From contig OZ219928.1 in the NCBI GenBank assembly GCA_964291465.2, forward strand, positions 124,001-188,000: DNA of 64,000 bases, given 5' to 3'. Source of the DNA: JAGWBJ01 sp964291465. GTDB lineage: Bacteria; Chloroflexota; Dehalococcoidia; Lucifugimonadales; JAGWBF01. The notes under the pieces were generated by a model that saw only the letters and a list, made by a program, of their open reading frames with translations, was not told the origin of the DNA and ran no database searches. The position numbers were made by a program, and so were the translations under genes. Numbering within the stretch: position 1 is the first letter of the stretch; every line of letters begins with the position of its first letter. Positions 42,989 through 51,772 of this stretch are shown in pieces.

Positions 42989-45979
42989 GTGGCCCCCGTA
43001 GACAGTAGTCTGCACGGGCTCTTCAAGGCCCAGGCGACGGAGACTCCCGATATCCCGGCGATAGTCTCAGGCCCGGAGCGGATGTCATACGCTCAACTGG
43101 ACCGTGCTACGGACTCGCTGGGGTCCTATCTCCGGTCCCATGGCGTCTCCACAGAAGACGCGGTGGGAATCTTCATGGAGACCTGCCCAGAGTTCATCGT
43201 CGCCAGCCTGGGGGCCCTGAAAGCGGGCGGGGCGTTCATGCCCATGGCCCTGGACTCCCCCGACCGCCTGCTGCGCGCCATGGTGGCCGAGTCCCGCCCC
43301 AAGGTCGTGGTCACCAAGGCCCAACACCTGTCCAGGCTGCCCACGCTTGGAGAGGTCGCTGGCGCCCACGTGCTGGCCATCGACGAGGACCGGTCCTGGA
43401 CGGGCCTCGACGCCGCGGCCCCCGGCCCGGACGCCACCGGGGACCACCTGGCCTTCATCCCCTACACCTCAGGCACCACGGGAGACCCCAAGGGGGTGAT
43501 GCTGACCGGCGCCTCCGTCATCTCCTCCTATCACGCCAGGTACCGGTTCAGCTCCTACGAGGCGGGGGACCGGGTCGCCTGCAATATCTTCTTCCCCTGG
43601 GAGTACTTCCGCCCGCTGCTGAAGGGGGCAACGGTGTACGTGGTCCCCGACGACGTTGTGTTCCTGCCCCGGGCCCTGGCCGAGTTCATCTCCGAGAACG
43701 GCATCACCGAGATGCTGTTCACCCCGTCCCTGCTGCAGGGGGTCCTGAGCTCGGGGGACCGCGACGCCGTCCGGGCCCGGCTGGCCTCCCTGCGGGTCGT
43801 CTGGCTGAACGGAGAGGTGGTCCCGACGAGCCTGTTGCGGCAGGCGCTGGAGGTCCTTCCCCGCTCCGCCCGCGTGTTCAACACCTACAGCATCAGCGAG
43901 ACCCACGACGTCTGCACCGTCGAGCTGACGGGCCTGTCCCTGGATGGGAGGGAGGTGTGCCCCGTGGGTCTTCCCATGGACGGTGTGACGGTCCGGGTCA
44001 TGCCCCAGGGAGGGTCCGTCCTCACCTCCAGGGGGAGCGGGGAGCTGTTCGTCGGCGGCCGGGGGCTCGCCAGGGGATATCTCGGCAGGCCCGATCTGGA
44101 TGCCGAGAGGTTCCTCCGGCAGGACGGTGAGAGGTACTACGCCACCGGTGACCTGGCCGAGATCGACGCCCGGGGGATGACGACCATCGTTGGCCGGGAC
44201 GACTCCATGGTCAAGATCAGGGGGTACACCGTGTACCTCGGGGCTGTCGAGGAGATGCTGCGGAAGCACTGCGGCGTGGCGGACACGGCGGTAGCGGTGG
44301 AGGCCGGGGACGAGACCAACAAGCGGCTGGTCGCCTACGTCGTCCGGGGACCCGGGGCAACGTGGCAAGTCGAAGCCAGGAGCGGCACTAGCAGGGACCT
44401 TCGGAACCTGTTGGAGCGGCACCTGCCCCACTACATGGTGCCCAGCCGCTACATGGAGCTGGAGGCGCTTCCCCTGAACCAGCAGACGGGCAAGCTGGAC
44501 CGCAAGGCCCTGCCCCCCCTGCGCCAGGGCAGGTCCACCGTCGGAGAGCGCCCACGGCTCCCGGAGAATGCCACCGCGGCGGAGCGCCGCCGGGTCCTGC
44601 GGGAGCTGTGGGGAGAGGCGCTGCACATCGACGCCGGTTCGTTGGAGGACGATTGGGACTTCTTCGACCTGGGCGGCCACTCCCTGGCAGGCCTGGGGCT
44701 TACACTGGACGTCGAGCGTGCCTTCGGGGTCAGGCTTCAAGGCACGGAGATATACGAGCACCCCACCATAGACGCGCTGGCGGCATACCTGGAGGATGGA
44801 GGGCCACGTATGGAATCGAGAGTCTCGCTGGCCGAGGACGCAAAGCTGGACGCGGGGATCGTCCCCGCCGGGGAGATCAGGGCCACGCGTTTGAGCGAAG
44901 CGTCCGCCATACTGTTCACCGGAGCCACCGGCTTCCTGGGGGCCTTCCTGCTGGACGAGCTGCTGCGGGCCACGGGGGACGGAACGCGCTTCTACTGTCT
45001 GGCGAGGCAGCGGGCCTCGGGACAGGATCAGGCGGCCAACCGGGTACTGGAGGCCCTGAAGTCCTACGGGCTGCCCGGCCAGTCCCTCGGGCATCGGATC
45101 GTCCCGGTTACGGGGGACCTGACCCAGCCCCGCCTGGGACTGGATGAGAAGGAGTACCGGCAGCTTGCGGAAGAGATCGACCTGGTCTTCCACTGCGCGG
45201 CCTCGGTCAACTACGTGTACCCATATGCCACCGTCAAGCCCCACACGGTCGGCGGGACGGTGGAGGTGCTCAGGTTCGCCTGCAGCGCCAGGGCAAAACC
45301 GGTCCAGTACATCTCCTCCAACGGCGTCTTCCCGGGGGGCGACGATACGCCCTACCTGGAGAACGACCGGATAGCCGGCTTCTTGGACAGGATGGAGGGG
45401 GGCTACAACCAGGCCAAGTGGGTCGCGGAGTGCCTGGTGTGGTCGGCTGTGTCCCGGGGGCTGCCCGTCTGCCTGTACAGGCCCGGCAACATCGGGCATC
45501 ACAGCGGCACGGGGGTGGTCAACCCCAACGATTTCCAGTCGTTGATAATGAAGGCCTGCGTCCGGTCGGGCTTGGCCCCCAGGGCCCCGGACTGGATGTT
45601 CGAAATGACCCCCGTGGACTTCCTGGTCAGGGCCATCCGGAAGATCTCCGACGACCCGGCGCACTTTGGCAAGGTCTACAACGTGGTCCAGCAGGACCCG
45701 GTTTCCGCCGACCGCGCCTTCGAGTACATGGAGAGCAACGGCTACGTGACGGGCCGCGTTTCATTGGAGGACTGGAAGTCGGCGCTACAGGCGACGGCCG
45801 ACCGGGAGAACGACATAGAGCTGAGGGTCCTGGTCCAGGCCCTGGACTCCGTCGAGCCGTACCTCAGCGACACCAGCGTCTACGACGTCAGCCGTTTCAG
45901 CGAGGCCGTTTCGCGGATGGGCATGGCGCTGCCGGCGGCGGACGTGGAGTACGTGACCAGGTTCCTGAGGGTGAGTTAG
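42989..45979 (+). CDS. NRPS-like adenylation-carrier-thioester reductase
   Basis: A 996-residue three-domain enzyme resembling carboxylic acid reductases and Lys2-type proteins. Adenylation domain: YTSGTTGDPKGVML (about 158-171), YATGDLAE, KIRGYTVYLG and the core Lys in GKLDRKALP (about 500). Carrier domain: DLGGHSLAG with its phosphopantetheine Ser at about 563. C-terminal reductase: FTGATGFLGAFLLDELL (about 643) and catalytic YNQAK (about 805-809). It should activate a carboxylic or amino acid, tether it and release an aldehyde or alcohol. GTG 42989 begins the family homology. No phosphopantetheinyl transferase is seen. Confidence 0.9.
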   Translation: MAPVDSSLHGLFKAQATETPDIPAIVSGPERMSYAQLDRATDSLGSYLRSHGVSTEDAVGIFMETCPEFIVASLGALKAGGAFMPMALDSPDRLLRAMVAESRPKVVVTKAQHLSRLPTLGEVAGAHVLAIDEDRSWTGLDAAAPGPDATGDHLAFIPYTSGTTGDPKGVMLTGASVISSYHARYRFSSYEAGDRVACNIFFPWEYFRPLLKGATVYVVPDDVVFLPRALAEFISENGITEMLFTPSLLQGVLSSGDRDAVRARLASLRVVWLNGEVVPTSLLRQALEVLPRSARVFNTYSISETHDVCTVELTGLSLDGREVCPVGLPMDGVTVRVMPQGGSVLTSRGSGELFVGGRGLARGYLGRPDLDAERFLRQDGERYYATGDLAEIDARGMTTIVGRDDSMVKIRGYTVYLGAVEEMLRKHCGVADTAVAVEAGDETNKRLVAYVVRGPGATWQVEARSGTSRDLRNLLERHLPHYMVPSRYMELEALPLNQQTGKLDRKALPPLRQGRSTVGERPRLPENATAAERRRVLRELWGEALHIDAGSLEDDWDFFDLGGHSLAGLGLTLDVERAFGVRLQGTEIYEHPTIDALAAYLEDGGPRMESRVSLAEDAKLDAGIVPAGEIRATRLSEASAILFTGATGFLGAFLLDELLRATGDGTRFYCLARQRASGQDQAANRVLEALKSYGLPGQSLGHRIVPVTGDLTQPRLGLDEKEYRQLAEEIDLVFHCAASVNYVYPYATVKPHTVGGTVEVLRFACSARAKPVQYISSNGVFPGGDDTPYLENDRIAGFLDRMEGGYNQAKWVAECLVWSAVSRGLPVCLYRPGNIGHHSGTGVVNPNDFQSLIMKACVRSGLAPRAPDWMFEMTPVDFLVRAIRKISDDPAHFGKVYNVVQQDPVSADRAFEYMESNGYVTGRVSLEDWKSALQATADRENDIELRVLVQALDSVEPYLSDTSVYDVSRFSEAVSRMGMALPAADVEYVTRFLRVS

Positions 45980-46087
45980 CGTTCTGCCAGCCTGCCGCAC
46001 ACCCCTCCCCGAGTATTGAGCTCACCTTCGCCCGAGCAGAGGGGCCGGGGCCCCGCGCTCCGCGCGGGCAAGGGGCGTTCTGCCAGC
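45979..46087. repeat. Insert flanked by a 13-bp direct repeat
   Basis: GCGTTCTGCCAGC occurs at 45979-45991 and again at 46075-46087. Between them is a partial inverted copy of the GC-rich dispersed repeat (46040-46073, with CCCCGCGCTCCGCGCGGG). The direct repeats look like a target-site duplication or a duplicated gene end. Confidence 0.55.
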
Positions 46088-46089
46088 GC

Positions 46090-46839
46090 CTACTGGGCCG
46101 TGCTCCCGCCGTCGATTACCAGCTCGGCGCCCGTCATGAACGAGGACTCGTCGGAGGCGAGGAACAGGGCGCCGTAGGCGATGTCCATGGTCGTGCCCAG
46201 CCTGTTCAGCGGTATCCGGCCAATCGCCTCCTCCCTGCTCTCGGGGTCCGGGCGGACCTCGTCGTACATGGCCGTATCCACCGGGCCCGGGTGCAGGGAG
46301 TTGGCCCTGATGCCGTCCCCGGCGTACTGCACGGCGGTGGCCTTGGTGAAGAGCCGCACGGCCCCCTTGGACGCGCTGTAGGCGGTGCTGGAGTCGCTGC
46401 CCACCAGCCCCGCGGTGGAGGAGATGTTGATGATGGAGCCTCCCCCGGCCTTGCGCATCTCGGATATGGCCAGCTTGGTGCCCAGGAACACGCCCTTGGC
46501 GTTGATGTCCATCACCGTGTTCCACTGCTCCAGGCTCTCCTCCCCGGCGAGCCCCCGGCGCCAGATGCCCGCGTTGTTGACCAGCACGTCCAGCTTTCCG
46601 TAGGTGGAGACGGCGGTGTCGATGGCCCGGCGCCAGTCCTCTTCGCTGACGACGTCCAGGTGCACGTAGACGGCGTCGCCGCCGGCCTCGGCGATGTCGG
46701 CCGCCACACTGGTCCCCTCCCGGTCCAGCACGTCCGCGATGACCACCTTCGCCCCCTCCCGGGAGAAGAGGCGCGCCTCGGCCTCTCCCTGGCCCCGTGA
46801 GCCGCCCGTAATCAGGACCACCTTACCTTCCAGTCTCAT
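46090..46839 (-). CDS. Short-chain dehydrogenase/reductase (1)
   Basis: A 249-residue classical SDR. It has GKVVLITGGSRGQGEAEARLF (TGxxxGxG), NNAG in LVNNAGIWRRG, the catalytic Ser in INISSTAGLVG and the Tyr-Lys pair in YSASKGAV. Length and pattern fit NAD(P)-dependent oxidoreductases of the FabG/alcohol dehydrogenase group. It is paralogous to the next gene on the same strand. Substrate unknown. Confidence 0.9.
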   Translation of the reverse strand: MRLEGKVVLITGGSRGQGEAEARLFSREGAKVVIADVLDREGTSVAADIAEAGGDAVYVHLDVVSEEDWRRAIDTAVSTYGKLDVLVNNAGIWRRGLAGEESLEQWNTVMDINAKGVFLGTKLAISEMRKAGGGSIINISSTAGLVGSDSSTAYSASKGAVRLFTKATAVQYAGDGIRANSLHPGPVDTAMYDEVRPDPESREEAIGRIPLNRLGTTMDIAYGALFLASDESSFMTGAELVIDGGSTAQ

Positions 46840-46872
46840 GGCGCCCCTCCTGCTCGGGTGTTACTAGGCGTG

Positions 46873-47622
46873 TTATTGGGCGGTCATGCCGCCGTCGATG
46901 GCGAGCTCCGCGCCGGTAACGAAGGAGGCCTCGTCGGAAGCCAGGTAGAGGGCCCCGTAGGCGATCTCCTCCACGGTGCCCATCCTGCCCATCAGGGTCC
47001 TGGAGGTGCCGGCATCCCGGCTGGCGGCGTCCGGTCGGATCTCGTGGTACATCGGGGCGTCCACGGGTCCGGGGTGGATGCAGTTGGCCCTTATCCCGTC
47101 CCCGGCGTACTGGACGGCCGTGGCCCTGGTCAGCAGGCGTATCCCTCCCTTGGACGCTCCGTAGGGGGCGCTGCGAAGGTCTCCGACGAGCCCCGCCGCC
47201 GAGGAGATGTTGATGATGGAGCCGCCCCCCGCCCGGCGCATCTCGGGTATGACGAAGCGTGTGCCCAGGAACGCGCCGGTGACGTTGACGTCCATCACGG
47301 CGTCCCAGCTCTCCTCGGTGGTCTCTTCCACGACGCCCGGGCGCCAGATGCCCGCGTTGTTGACCAGGACGTCCAGCCTTCGGAACCGCGACCGGGCCAC
47401 GTCCACGGCCCGTTGCCAGTCCGCCTCGCTGGTGACGTCCAGGTGGACGTAGACGGCCTCCCGGCCCGCCCGGTTGATCTCGGCCTGGACGGACGCCCCC
47501 TCCCGGTCGAGGACGTCGCCGAAGACGATCTTGGCTCCCTCCCTGGCAAACAGCCGGGCTTCGGCCGCGCCCTGGCCCCGGGCGCCCCCGGTTATGAGCG
47601 CCACCTTACCCTCGAGACGCAT
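46873..47622 (-). CDS. Short-chain dehydrogenase/reductase (2)
   Basis: A 249-residue SDR closely resembling the downstream paralogue (TGGARGQGAAEARLF, LVNNAGIWRPG, INISSAAGLVG, YGASKGGI) and ending in the same DGGMTAQ-type tail. It overlaps the upstream oxidoreductase gene by 17 bp, so translation is probably coupled. Confidence 0.9.
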   Translation of the reverse strand: MRLEGKVALITGGARGQGAAEARLFAREGAKIVFGDVLDREGASVQAEINRAGREAVYVHLDVTSEADWQRAVDVARSRFRRLDVLVNNAGIWRPGVVEETTEESWDAVMDVNVTGAFLGTRFVIPEMRRAGGGSIINISSAAGLVGDLRSAPYGASKGGIRLLTRATAVQYAGDGIRANCIHPGPVDAPMYHEIRPDAASRDAGTSRTLMGRMGTVEEIAYGALYLASDEASFVTGAELAIDGGMTAQ

Positions 47623-48544
47623 GGCTTTCCCCCTGTGTCAGCGGTCCGGCGTGGCGGGTGTAGTGCTCCTGGAACCTGCGGATGGCGTCGACGTGGCCCG
47701 CAGGCGAACGGCCCGCGCCCCTGGTCTCCACGGTGAGGTACGAGGCGCCCAGGCCCCGCACCATCTCCGCCTCTCGAAGCCACTCGTCGGGCGCCTTGTC
47801 CTCCAGCCGGATGCGGCACTCCATCCCCATATCCGAGGGGTCCCTGCCGGCCTGAAGGACCAGGGCGTTGACCCGGTCCACGGTCTCCCGGCCGTGGGGC
47901 GCCAGGTGAAGCCCGTCGGCCGGGAACCAGCCGTCGGCCTTGCGGGCGATGCGGTGTAGGACGGGCTCCGCGGGCGCAGGGGCCCCGGGCCTTCCGCCCC
48001 CGATCCACAGGGGGATGGGGCGCTGCACCGGCAGGGGGTTGATGCCTGCGTGGGTCACGTCGTGCCAGCGGCCGTGGAAGTCCGCCGTCTCCCGGGTCCA
48101 CAGGGCCCGGAGGAGGTCGATCTGCTCGTCGCACCGCCTGCCCCGGTCATGGAAGTTCATGTCCAGTGCCCCGTACTCCACGTGGTTCCACCCGACCCCG
48201 ATGCCCAGGCGCAGGCGGCCGCCGCTGAGCACGTCCAGGGTCGCCGCCTGCTTCGCCACCAGGGCGGTCTGGCGCTGGGGCAGGATGAGTATGCCGGTGC
48301 ACAGCCCGAGGCGGCTGGTGGAGGCCGCGAAGAAGGCAAGCAGGGTTAGGGGCTCGTGGACGGTGCTCTCGTAGCTGTAGTTGGCCGCGGCAAGCTCGGG
48401 GTGGGCGGCCAGGTCGGCCCCGAGCACGTGGTCGGCGACGAACACGTGGGAATACCCCAGCTCCTCGGCCGCCTGGGCGTACTCCCGGATGGGCCCCGGG
48501 TCGGAGCCTATCTCCGTTTGGGGGAATATTACGCCGACCTCCAG
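47606..48544 (-). CDS. LLM-class F420-dependent oxidoreductase
   Basis: A luciferase-like flavin oxidoreductase of about 312 residues. Marks are EVGVIFPQTEIGSDPGPIREYAQ at the start, FVADHVLGAD, LILPQRQTALVAKQAATLDVLSGGR and LGIGVGWNHVEY. The start is uncertain. Family homology begins with CTG 48544 behind GGGAGG, and no ATG, GTG or TTG lies close by; TTG 48652 is the nearest upstream standard start and would add an unrelated 36-residue extension. Two SDR genes follow on the same transcript. Confidence 0.82.
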   Translation of the reverse strand: MEVGVIFPQTEIGSDPGPIREYAQAAEELGYSHVFVADHVLGADLAAHPELAAANYSYESTVHEPLTLLAFFAASTSRLGLCTGILILPQRQTALVAKQAATLDVLSGGRLRLGIGVGWNHVEYGALDMNFHDRGRRCDEQIDLLRALWTRETADFHGRWHDVTHAGINPLPVQRPIPLWIGGGRPGAPAPAEPVLHRIARKADGWFPADGLHLAPHGRETVDRVNALVLQAGRDPSDMGMECRIRLEDKAPDEWLREAEMVRGLGASYLTVETRGAGRSPAGHVDAIRRFQEHYTRHAGPLTQGESHASRG

Positions 48545-48561
48545 GGTTGCCTCCCGATGGG

Positions 48562-48623
48562 CGAATGACCAGATTGGGCGAATGCCCCGACCCGTCGAAT
48601 GCCCCGACCCGTCGAATGACAGG
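48562..48623. repeat. 17-bp tandem repeat upstream of the oxidoreductase
   Basis: CGAATGCCCCGACCCGT occurs twice back to back (48579-48595, 48596-48612), with partial copies before (from 48562) and after (from 48613). It lies in the promoter region between two divergent LLM genes. Confidence 0.6.
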
Positions 48624-48771
48624 AGTATGCTGGGTCGGTGGATGCCAGTCAATAGGCGGTGGCCGGCGGGGGTCGTGTCCCCGTCTTGTCACCATTCGCC
48701 GATAGGAGTAGAGTAGTGGATGCCCGAGGGCCCGGGAGCAGCCGGCCCGAGGGCGTGGATATGGAGGAAGG

Positions 48772-49833
48772 ATGCGATTCGGCCACTTTTTCTACCCGAT
48801 GAAATTCGACGACAGCCGGGACGGGCAGGAGATCGAAGACTGCCTGTACGAGGCCCAGCTCATAGAGGAGCTGGGCATGGAGGCCATATGGTTCGCCGAG
48901 CACCACTTCACCGGCGAGTGCGTGTACGGCGACCCGCTGGTGTTCGCCAGCGCGGTGGCCGTCAAGACCAAGCGGGTGCTGCTGGGCTTCGGCATCCTGG
49001 AGCTGCCGTTGCACAACCCCGTCCGCGTCGCCATACAGACGGCCCTGCTGGACAACCTGAGCAAGGGGCGGCTGGTGGTCGGCACTGCCAGGGGGTCCAA
49101 CTACAACGCCTACGAGTACGTGGGGTTCGGGACCACCCCCGGCCTGGGAGGCGAGCAGATGGAGGAGGCCGAGGAGCTGCTGGTCAAGGCCTGGACCACG
49201 GACAACGTGGACTTCAAGGGCAAGTACTGGCAGGTGTCCTTCCCCTCGGTAAGGCCCCGGCCCTACCAGAAGCCCCATCCCCGCCTGGCCAGGGCGTGCA
49301 TAGGCGACGAGTCCATCAAGGAGATGGCCAGGATCGGCCGTCCCATCCTGCTGCGCGGAAGCACCGTCGCCTCGGTGGGACGGAACATCGAGCTGTACCG
49401 GGACACCATGGCCGCTGCGGGCTTCGACGAGGAGGCGGTGGAGAACAACCTGGACCAGATATGGGTATGGCGGGAGATGCACCTGGCCGAGACTGACGAG
49501 CAGGCCTTGGGCGAGTTTCTGCCCGCCCACTACCGGGCCTACAGCAACATGGAGAAGCTCCGGGACCGCTGGAACCCCAGCGACCTGCCCATGACCCGGC
49601 AGCTGCCCCCGCTGGACCGTTCGGGATACGCCGAGAGCCCGGACCCCAACGCCGCCGAGAACCTGGTGGGCGGCCCCAAGCGCGTGGCCGAGCAGGTAGC
49701 CCAGATGAGGGACGTGGGAGTCCGCAACCTGATGCTCACCAACAGGGGGCTCATGTCGCTGGAGAAGACCGAGTCGTCCCTGCGCACCCTCAGCGAGAAG
49801 GTGATGCCCCTCTTCGCCTCAGGGGGCTCCTAG
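48772..49833 (+). CDS. LLM-class flavin-dependent oxidoreductase (luciferase-like)
   Basis: A 353-residue luciferase-like monooxygenase-family protein, closer to the bacterial luciferase alpha branch: RFGHFFYPMKF at the start, WFAEHHFTGECVYGDPLVFASAVA with the active-site His pair, LPLHNPVRVAIQTALLDNLSKGR and GTARGSNYNAYEY. FMN is the likely cofactor; the substrate is unknown. ATG 48772 has AAGGA upstream. It is divergent from the F420-type gene at 48544. Confidence 0.88.
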   Translation: MRFGHFFYPMKFDDSRDGQEIEDCLYEAQLIEELGMEAIWFAEHHFTGECVYGDPLVFASAVAVKTKRVLLGFGILELPLHNPVRVAIQTALLDNLSKGRLVVGTARGSNYNAYEYVGFGTTPGLGGEQMEEAEELLVKAWTTDNVDFKGKYWQVSFPSVRPRPYQKPHPRLARACIGDESIKEMARIGRPILLRGSTVASVGRNIELYRDTMAAAGFDEEAVENNLDQIWVWREMHLAETDEQALGEFLPAHYRAYSNMEKLRDRWNPSDLPMTRQLPPLDRSGYAESPDPNAAENLVGGPKRVAEQVAQMRDVGVRNLMLTNRGLMSLEKTESSLRTLSEKVMPLFASGGS

Positions 49834-49877
49834 GCGCCCCTTAAGCCTGGGCCGCGGTCTACCGTGGCCCGGTAGAG

Positions 49878-50825
49878 TTAGCCCGACTCCCCCGGCCCCG
49901 CCCTGTCGGACGCTGCCGCCCGCCGCCGTGCCGCCCTGGGACCGCCGACCCGCACCAGCTGCGCCTTGAAGGCCAGCAGGGGTATGGTCACCGCCATGAC
50001 GGCGATGGCTACGAACTGGGCCTCGTTCAGGCCGATGGCCCACTCCTGGTCCATGGGAGGCGGGCCCGTGCGGAGGAAGCTGATGAAGAACCGGCCCAGG
50101 GAGTAGAGGCCCAGGTAGAGGACGAAGGTCATGCCGTAGGGCCGCAGCCGGTCCCGCATGGCCACCACGGCCCCCAGGACCGCCAGGTCCAGGAGCATCT
50201 CGTAGACCACGGCCGGGTGGCTTGCCCCGAACCCGTGCACCTGGTTGCTGGGGCTCTCGGGGTGGGTATACACGAACCCCCACGGGAGGTCCGTTATCTT
50301 GGCCACGTGCTCGCCGTTGATCACGTCACCCACCCTGCCGATGGCCATGGCTATGAGCAGGGCTGGGGCGGCTATGTCGGCCAACCGTCCTATCGAGGGC
50401 AGGGGCGCGGGCTCCAGCTTGGCGCCCTTGAACACCTTGTTCCACGCTGCCAGGAACCTGGGATGGTTCCTGATGACCATGTAGGCGGCGCCGCTGAGAA
50501 AGCCTCCCAGGATGGCGCCGTATATGGTGATCCCCCCGTTCCATATCTGGACTATCCTGATGGGGTCGTGCCTGTAGAAGTCGTCCCAGAAGTCGACGAC
50601 GTGCAGCAGCCGGCTCCCGATGATCCCGCCGACGATGCACCAGGTGGCGATGGAGTATATCGAGTCCGCGTTCAGTCCCTGTTGCCGCCCCCATCGGGCC
50701 ACCAGGAACACCGCCAGCGCCACGGCTACGAAGGTCAGGAACCCATGCCAGGTGAGCTGGAAGCTGCCCACCTGGATCATGTCCGGGTCGATGCCGATTC
50801 TGATGGCCAGCAGGGATATGTTCAT
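49878..50825 (-). CDS. lgt: Prolipoprotein diacylglyceryl transferase
   Basis: A 315-residue inner-membrane enzyme that adds diacylglycerol to the lipobox Cys of prolipoproteins. Seven hydrophobic segments can be traced. Key regions are RIVQIWNGGITIYGAILGG, the signature AMAIGRVGDVINGEHV (G-R-x-G-x-x-x-N-G-E) and GRFFISFLRTG near the end. It lies 5 bp after ispE. Confidence 0.93.
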   Translation of the reverse strand: MNISLLAIRIGIDPDMIQVGSFQLTWHGFLTFVAVALAVFLVARWGRQQGLNADSIYSIATWCIVGGIIGSRLLHVVDFWDDFYRHDPIRIVQIWNGGITIYGAILGGFLSGAAYMVIRNHPRFLAAWNKVFKGAKLEPAPLPSIGRLADIAAPALLIAMAIGRVGDVINGEHVAKITDLPWGFVYTHPESPSNQVHGFGASHPAVVYEMLLDLAVLGAVVAMRDRLRPYGMTFVLYLGLYSLGRFFISFLRTGPPPMDQEWAIGLNEAQFVAIAVMAVTIPLLAFKAQLVRVGGPRAARRRAAASDRAGPGESG

Positions 50826-50830
50826 CAGCC

Positions 50831-51772
50831 TTAGGTCCCCTCTCCGTGCGGGTCAGGGTTGATAGTTGGTACAAGGTACGCCCTGACACCCCTGCATTGC
50901 AAGGTCTTGACCACGTTTTCGCCCTCGGGTTTGCCAGGCACGAAGGTGTAGATGGCGGGCCCCGTGCCTGATAGATGGGGTACTCCCGAGCCGTTGGGCC
51001 CTCCGGCGTAGGGCTCGGCCGCCTCCCGCAGGGCGCTCCACGCCTCCGCCAGGCCCTGGAAAGCCTCCAGCGCCACCGGTTCGAAGGCGTTGAACAGCAG
51101 CGGCTCCGTATCCCCACCGGCGCGAAGGGTCTCCGTCAGGGCCTCCGTCCGCCTGCCGTCGGTGTAGTGGTCCGGGGACATCATCGAGTAGAGCAGCGCC
51201 GTTTTCGTAGGCCCGTCCCCGGACTGCCCCGAGGGCGGACCCGGCGGGCACACCAGCACCATCCAGCGGGTGGGAGGGGTTGGGAGGGCCTCTATCCGAT
51301 CGCCGCGGCCCGTCCCCAGCGCCGTTCCGCCTTCCAGCAGAAAGGGGACGTCGGCTCCCAGGTCCGCGGCGATGTCCCTCAGGCGGGCGTCGTCCAGTCC
51401 CAGGCCCCACAACCGTCTCAGGCCAAGGAGGGCGGCCGCCGCGTCGGCGCTTCCCCCGCCCAGGCCCATCCCCACTGGAATGAGCTTGTCCAGGCGCATG
51501 TCGGCGCCCCGGGACTCGCCCGACTCCCGCCGCAGGGCTTCAGCCGCCCTGCAGACCAGGTTGCCGGGTCCCTCCAGGTCCGGGTCCGAGCAGCGGAGCC
51601 GGACGCCCTCCCCGGGCGCCACGTGCAGGGTGTCCGACAGGCCGATGGTCTGGAGCACCGTCCGTATCTCGTGGTACCCGTCCGGCCGGCGGCCCAGGAC
51701 CTCCAGCGTCAGGTTTACCTTGGCGTAGGCCCTGGTCTTCGACGGAAAGCCCCCGTTGCCGGCCCTAGGCAC
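50831..51772 (-). CDS. ispE: 4-diphosphocytidyl-2-C-methyl-D-erythritol kinase
   Basis: A 313-residue GHMP kinase of the MEP isoprenoid pathway. Marks are AKVNLTLEVLGRRPDGYHE (substrate loop), the ATP motif PVGMGLGGGSADAAAALLGL and LGADVPFLLEGG. The C-terminal motif SGTGPAIYTFV is also typical. It overlaps rsmA by 8 bp, the common rsmA-ispE order, so the MEP pathway is implied for this organism. Confidence 0.94.
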   Translation of the reverse strand: MPRAGNGGFPSKTRAYAKVNLTLEVLGRRPDGYHEIRTVLQTIGLSDTLHVAPGEGVRLRCSDPDLEGPGNLVCRAAEALRRESGESRGADMRLDKLIPVGMGLGGGSADAAAALLGLRRLWGLGLDDARLRDIAADLGADVPFLLEGGTALGTGRGDRIEALPTPPTRWMVLVCPPGPPSGQSGDGPTKTALLYSMMSPDHYTDGRRTEALTETLRAGGDTEPLLFNAFEPVALEAFQGLAEAWSALREAAEPYAGGPNGSGVPHLSGTGPAIYTFVPGKPEGENVVKTLQCRGVRAYLVPTINPDPHGEGT

